64,000 nucleotides of DNA from Sciurus carolinensis (lineage: Eukaryota > Chordata > Mammalia > Rodentia > Sciuridae): NCBI RefSeq assembly GCF_902686445.1, contig NC_062220.1, positions 89,094,143 through 89,158,142 of the forward strand. The letters run 5' to 3'. Both the position numbers and the translations under genes were made by a program. Of this stretch, positions 59,185 to 64,000 are shown in pieces. Every line of letters begins with the position of its first letter. Positions within the stretch are counted from its first letter, which is position 1. The notes beneath the pieces were generated by a model. The model ran no database searches, had not been told where the DNA came from, and worked only from the letters and a program-made list of their open reading frames with translations.

Positions 59185-59387
59185 GCCAAGCCTCACTTGC
59201 ATAATGTGTGGCTAAATGTCAACTCTTAAGGCAGATGGTCAGGGTCGCCTTTCAGGAGAAGGGAATTTATATTGGTAGCCAGGGACTTTCTTCCCATTTC
59301 CAGCATAATATATTGCTGGTTGCAAATCCCTTCTTCATGTGCATGAATATACAATTAGTGGGCTTCAGGGCAAAGCAGTGTTTCTTT

Positions 59388-59523
59388 TTTTTTTTTTCTT
59401 TTAATATTTTTTAGTTGTCAATGGATTTTTATTTTATTTATTTTTATGTGGTCCTGAGAATCAAATCCAGTTCCTCACACATGCTAGGCAAACCCTCTAC
59501 CACTGAGCTACAATTCCAGCCCC
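59388..59523 (-). mobile_element. ID-derived SINE, minus strand
   Basis: T-rich tail complement, then tagttgtcaatggattttta, atgtggtcctgagaatcaaat, cacatgctaggcaaaccctctaccactgagctac and ccagcccc. An exact 16-bp target duplication aaagcagtgtttcttt lies at 59372-59387 and 59524-59539. Confidence 0.94.
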
Positions 59524-59539
59524 AAAGCAGTGTTTCTTT

Positions 59540-60070
59540 AAGTGGGTTTTGTGCAAAAGTAATAGACATCATGTGAAAATAGAATTCTGTGACCAAATAT
59601 ATCTAGCAGGGCATCTTCTCAGTCTTTAATATACAACTGTATGTTATAAATGTCCAAGAGCGGGAAATTTGCAATAGGTGCTGTTAACCAAGTTCACTTG
59701 ATCACCAAACGCCTTGACACAGATAGTTCCTAAGACTGGTGGAACCTTTGAGAAATGCTGTGGCAGCTCACACCTCTCTTTTACAGCATGTTGTTCTGTG
59801 GTTCTGATGGCTGTGGTTTGGAGTCAACAGAAGGCAGCTTATTGAAGCTAAGCCACTAAGAAGCAGCAACTTGTATAACTCCTGGGGCAGCCACTCATCA
59901 TTCCTGCAAATGTCCAGATACTAAGACATCAATGACTGAATTATTGCCACTGCTCATTTCAGAGCTGAGTTTTTCTGACTTCATAATTTGTCTAAGGACT
60001 AAATTGTTTCTCATATTTATACTTTCTTTTTTTTGAAACCAACAAACTTCGATATTCTAAAAGATGGCAT
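59540..60070. other. unique sequence
   Basis: No gene or repeat recognised. Confidence 0.4.
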
Positions 60071-60270
60071 GGCTGGGTGCTGGGGTGCACACCTGTAATC
60101 TCAGTGACTTGGGAAGCTGAGGCAGGAGGATTGTAAGTTCAAGGCTAGCCTCAGCAACTTCCCAAAACCCTGTCTCAAAAGATATTAAAGATAAAAAGGG
60201 TTGGGGATGTAGCATAATGGTAAAGCAATCCCAGATTCAATTCCAGTACAAAAAATAAAAATAAAAAAAT
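60071..60270 (+). mobile_element. dimeric B1-ID SINE
   Basis: The B1 half (ggctgggtgctggggtgcac, cctgtaatctcagtgacttgg, gctgaggcaggaggattg, agcctcagcaactt, ccctgtctcaaaa) is joined to an ID-like half (gggttggggatgtagca ... agattcaattccagtac) and an A-rich tail. aagatggc before and aagatgtc after are a likely target duplication. Confidence 0.9.
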
Positions 60271-62790
60271 AAGATGTCGAGTATCATATGAGGCACCTCA
60301 GTGTGTTCTCAGTAAAAATCTAGTGGCTTGTCCATTCAGTCCATCCACCCCTACTCAGTACCTACTATGTTCTGGCCCCTAAGGAACAAAGTTGAGTAAG
60401 GCAAAGTTCCTACCCCTTCAATATTTTCTATCCTACCCCTTGAATATCTTCAAAACCCCTTCAGCCATTTATGTTCTGGAAAAAAGAAATGCTACCATAA
60501 TTCATCTGGAGTTGAATGAAATGAGCATCTTCCTCAATTTTGGAGCTTGGAAGTGAGAAACTGTTCCAAGGCAGTAGGATAAGGAAGGAAAATCATGACT
60601 TCACTTTTGCCTAATTTCAGTGAACTTGGAAAAAGTGGCATTTCATAAGATCTAAAACAAGGGCACTGAACCAATTTCAAGACAAACTGTTAAATAATAA
60701 TTCAGGCTTGGAATGATAGAATGGTGGATGAAAAGAGGCAACCTGCACCTATAGCTTAGAGGCAGTAACACTGGATGTCCTAAACCTCTTTGTTCACTGT
60801 TAAAGAAGCATCTCCCGTATTAATTCCCACCATTGGGAACTGTCAAGACAGTGTTTCATTATAATCTTGGCCCTTAGACAGCACAGTTCATCCAAGGATG
60901 ACAAGGTTTTATGAGCAGAAATTAGGCCTTGAACCAAGTTTGTAATAAATCATAAGCTTCATTACATAGGTGAGGAAAAGCAGACAGGCTTTTGCATGAC
61001 AGATTTGCCATGGAGCAAGAGGTCTGGCTCTGTGCAGCCCTTTCAGAATGACTCCACTTGAATTCTGACTGCCTCACATGGCGACTTTCTTTGGGAGGAA
61101 TCATGTGGAAGGAAGACAAAGACACAGGATAAAAAGGAACAATTAAAGGTGGACATTTTTTCCATCCACTACTCCATCAAATCATTTATATCCCCCAGAG
61201 AAATACTAGCATGATATGATGCTTAATAAACATGAAGGGAAAGGATGAAATTGCTTTTCCATTCAAGCCTAAGTAAGATCTACGTGAAAAATTGGAGAGT
61301 TTTTTCTCTTACGTGAAATAAACAAAAAGCCTATAAATAACGTTAGGATGTGACCTCATTGTGATTAAAAAATGTTTGTATTGTTTTACACAAAATGGCA
61401 GGTAAGACATTCACAACTAGCCTGGGCAACAGGAAGCACAAACAAAAGAGAGAACAAGAAATGCAAATGCAGTGGTAATAATAGACTTGGATTAACACCA
61501 CTTCAGTGCTTTCAAAGGAGCTCTGTGAACTTCACGTACAACAGATCCAACGTGTGCCTTTGCCAAGGACACAGACACAGCCCATCCATCTGCAGGCCGG
61601 CAGTTTCCTAAGGAACATCTCTGATATCTGCCTTTCCTTTGGTCCTTCATGCGGAAGCCTATCTTATCTTTGTCTCCTAACACTGGCCATCACTGTGTGG
61701 GCAGCAGGCTTGGTGAGGCTGGGCTGTGTACTGCTGCTCCATCAGAAGCCACCTCGTTTGACTTGGCCATGTTCATGCACTCATTCACGTTTTTCTCCAT
61801 CTGTAACTGAGAACACGACAGATAATGAATAGGCTGACCCCTGCTGAGTCCAAATAAGGAACTTCAGACTTATGCTGCTGTGGAGGCAGACAGGTCCAAA
61901 GGTGTCCTGGATTCCTTTGAATGATTTGGAATCTTTTGCTTGGACTGAGAGGGAGAGGTGGTGCCTAGAATTAGGAACTTATAGGTTAGGAGCCAGGATA
62001 TGTGTGGCTGCACCTCTCTGGTTCCATGGACAATATTGGAGCCATTCTAAGAGAGAAATACTGATCAAGTTATTTTTGTAATGTGATCTGCTAGTCTGGG
62101 ACATGATCATAGGATGGGATGGAGGGTCTAGGTGAAATGCCTAAATTATGTTGCTTAGTCCCTCTACTCACCCCCCACAGATGACAGTATACTGCAAAAC
62201 TGAGGAGGGGTCACTTTCCTTACTATTGCAGAAAACTCAGCATCTGTCTGGGCCCATGAAGCCTGGCAACTCTGAAGACAGGAACCTGTGATGGAGCAAC
62301 CCAGGCTAGCCAGGAACTCAGTATGGATTAATAAGTGGACCATTAAAAACTCTAAGGAGAATGAATGAAAAACATTGAAAAGACTGAGTCAGGTAAGAGT
62401 GTGAGACAGAAAATGCTCTCTATGTGCTCTGCACCTTCTGGGGACACAGCTAGTTGACATTTTCCAACCCTCGTGTACATCTGTTTGTCTGTTCCTGGCC
62501 AGTGAAATATGGGTGGAATGTTGGGTCCCACTTTCAGGCCTGGCTCCTAAAGCCTGTCATGACATCATTACCCTCTCTCTTTATTCATCAGCAGCCCAGA
62601 GGCAGAGGACCCAGAGGAAGAAAACAAAAACCCTGTGTGTTCAACCACTGAGATCTGGACTTTGCTTGTTACAGTGCTTCCATACTGACTACTACAGGTC
62701 TGAAGCTGAGAAGTCACCATGGAGAAAGAGTAGCCAAGGTCATCTACTTCCTTCTTAGAAGTTTTCCTCTGAAGTTTCCAGAAGTACAAG
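60271..62790. other. mostly unique sequence, possible old LTR near the right end
   Basis: Frames are at most 108 codons with no recognised product. 60335-60420 has an old-repeat phrase (ctcagtacctactatgttctgg). 62440-62700 includes gttgggtcccactttcaggcctggc, which recalls old MaLR-type LTRs. Nothing coding is supported. Confidence 0.35.
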
Positions 62791-64000
62791 TAACTATAAA
62801 GGCTGAGCCCGCCTGCCCCACCTCCCACTGCGGACTTACGCCTGCCCCCACACCGAGGATAAACTCTCATCACTGAGCCCACCCCCCCACCAAGGACGGA
62901 CCCTGTGCTGAGCACCCCAGCCCACCCCCACACCAAGGATGAAGGCCGGTAACTGAACCTGCCTGCCTGCCCCCTTACTGCTGAGGGACACTGCAATTGC
63001 CTCTGAGCTGACTCAGCGCACCCTCGCTGGGGCTCCCCAGCTTCTTTGGAAGCTGGTGCAGGCATTTTGAATTATTCCTGAGGGTGTGGCCATCATCATT
63101 GGAAGGGCAGCTCCCTTTCTGAGATACCTACAGGAGAATGGAAGCCCTTTACAGGTACCTCTATTTACTCACTTACATCCTATACCCTTCCCCATCCTCT
63201 TGTTCACAACTAGAAATACTGTAGTAATCAAACTCATCCTGTTCATTACAATAATGTTAAAGTCTTTATAGGGGCTATCTGGTTCAGGGCTGCATTTTCT
63301 CTGTATTGGGTGCTAATGGTATTGATCTCCCCTTCAAAGGAGAGTTAGTGGAAAACTGCAGGATCATAATAAGCCTGCAAGCAGGGAACTTCAGTATCTC
63401 TGACCTTCACTGCTAGAGGGGAATATATAGAAATAATATGAAAAAACAGGGGAAGAAGGTGTCCCTAACAAACCATTGTGATAGAATCCAATGACAGCAT
63501 GGCAGTAGAAATGACAGAAAGAGTTTAGAATCTGCATACTTAAAATGATCCATGAAGCAAAAGACGAGATAAGAGAGCAAATGCAGGCAATGCATGACCA
63601 TTCCAGTAAACAGTTAAAAGAACAAATGCAGGAAGCAAAAGTATACTTCAATAAAGAGATAGAATTCTGAAAAAAAAAAAAAAAACCCAAAAACCCAAAC
63701 AGAAATACTTGAAATGTTAAACCAAATTAAAAACTCAATAGAAAGCATCACCAATAGAATAGATCTCATGGAAGACAGAATCTCAGACAATGAAGACAAA
63801 ATATTTAATCTTGAAAATAAAGTTGAACTAACAGAGAAGATCTTAAGAAGTCATGAACAGAATCTCCAAGAATTATGGGATATCACAAAAAGACCAAATT
63901 TAAGAATTATTGGGATTGAGGAAGGCACAGAGATACAAACCAAAGGCATGAACAACCTGTTCAATGAAATCATATCAGAAAACTTCCCAAACCTGAAAAA
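62791..64000 (+). mobile_element. L1 5'UTR and ORF1, runs off the right edge
   Basis: 62791-63437 matches the L1 5'UTR seen at 3226-2690 (minus): ctgctgagggacact, ctggggctccccagct, gaattattcctgagg, tcacttacatcctatacccttcccc and ctgcaggatcataataagcc. The usual 5' start is missing, so the copy is 5'-truncated. ORF1 begins at 63438. Confidence 0.85.
63438..64000 (+). pseudogene. L1 ORF1 remnant, cut by the window edge
   Basis: It begins atgaaaaaacaggggaagaa like the other ORF1 copies, but a small deletion after codon 12 shifts the frame, and a stop follows within 20 codons. An A-rich tract at 63670-63706 interrupts the coiled-coil part at the same place as in the two other ORF1 copies. The later part (from 63720) keeps the expected order up to 64000. 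Confidence 0.8.

Noticed and set aside
62568..63065. 165-codon minus-strand frame
   Set aside because: It overlaps the L1 5'UTR repeats and unique flank. No motif.

Overview
The window is mammalian nuclear DNA, most likely from a squirrel-family rodent (ground squirrel or marmot type). Evidence for the host is the SINE content. There are tRNA-derived ID-type elements that open with a ggctggggttgtgg-like box, and dimeric SINEs that join a 7SL-derived (B1) left half to an ID-like right half, a combination known from Sciuridae. The species itself is inference. No bacterial, organellar or active viral genome features are present.

Only one convincing intact protein gene is visible: an intronless 513-codon open reading frame at 22006-23547 (+). 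It encodes a CAMK/AMPK-related Ser/Thr kinase with a UBA-like segment after the kinase domain, and it resembles the rodent sperm motility kinase (Smok) family. It has a promoter-like upstream region with a TATA box and a regularly spaced array of CCTTATAAGG (CArG) boxes. It also has two tandem AATAAA signals. The HRD arginine of the catalytic loop is leucine.

Most of the rest is mobile-element debris, about a third of it L1. 1-3226 holds minus-strand L1 pieces, one inserted in another. 3227-6428 is a 5'-inverted L1 carrying an ID SINE. 6525-8435 holds an L1 3' end and older MLT1-type LTRs. 8436-21221 is one pol-less endogenous retrovirus (ERV1-like, tRNA-Pro-type primer site) split by a full-length but broken L1 (12366-18976) with a 14-bp target duplication. 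21230-23800 is the kinase locus. 25630-27485 is a second twin-primed L1. 28700-31036 holds an MLT1 piece and a truncated relative of the retrovirus. 33755-45345 is a minus-strand relative, itself split by an L1 (37545-41872). 45785-46210 looks like a processed pseudogene. 47165-49790 is an old L1 fragment.

From 50 kb to 62.7 kb the DNA is mostly unique, with a small CpG-rich segment (51050-51770), several SINEs, a solo MST-type LTR with perfect 5-bp target duplication (56945-57380) and a 23-bp perfect hairpin (59114-59184). The window ends inside a plus-strand L1 5'UTR/ORF1.

All homology calls are from memory and by eye. Boundaries of old repeats are approximate unless a target duplication is named.
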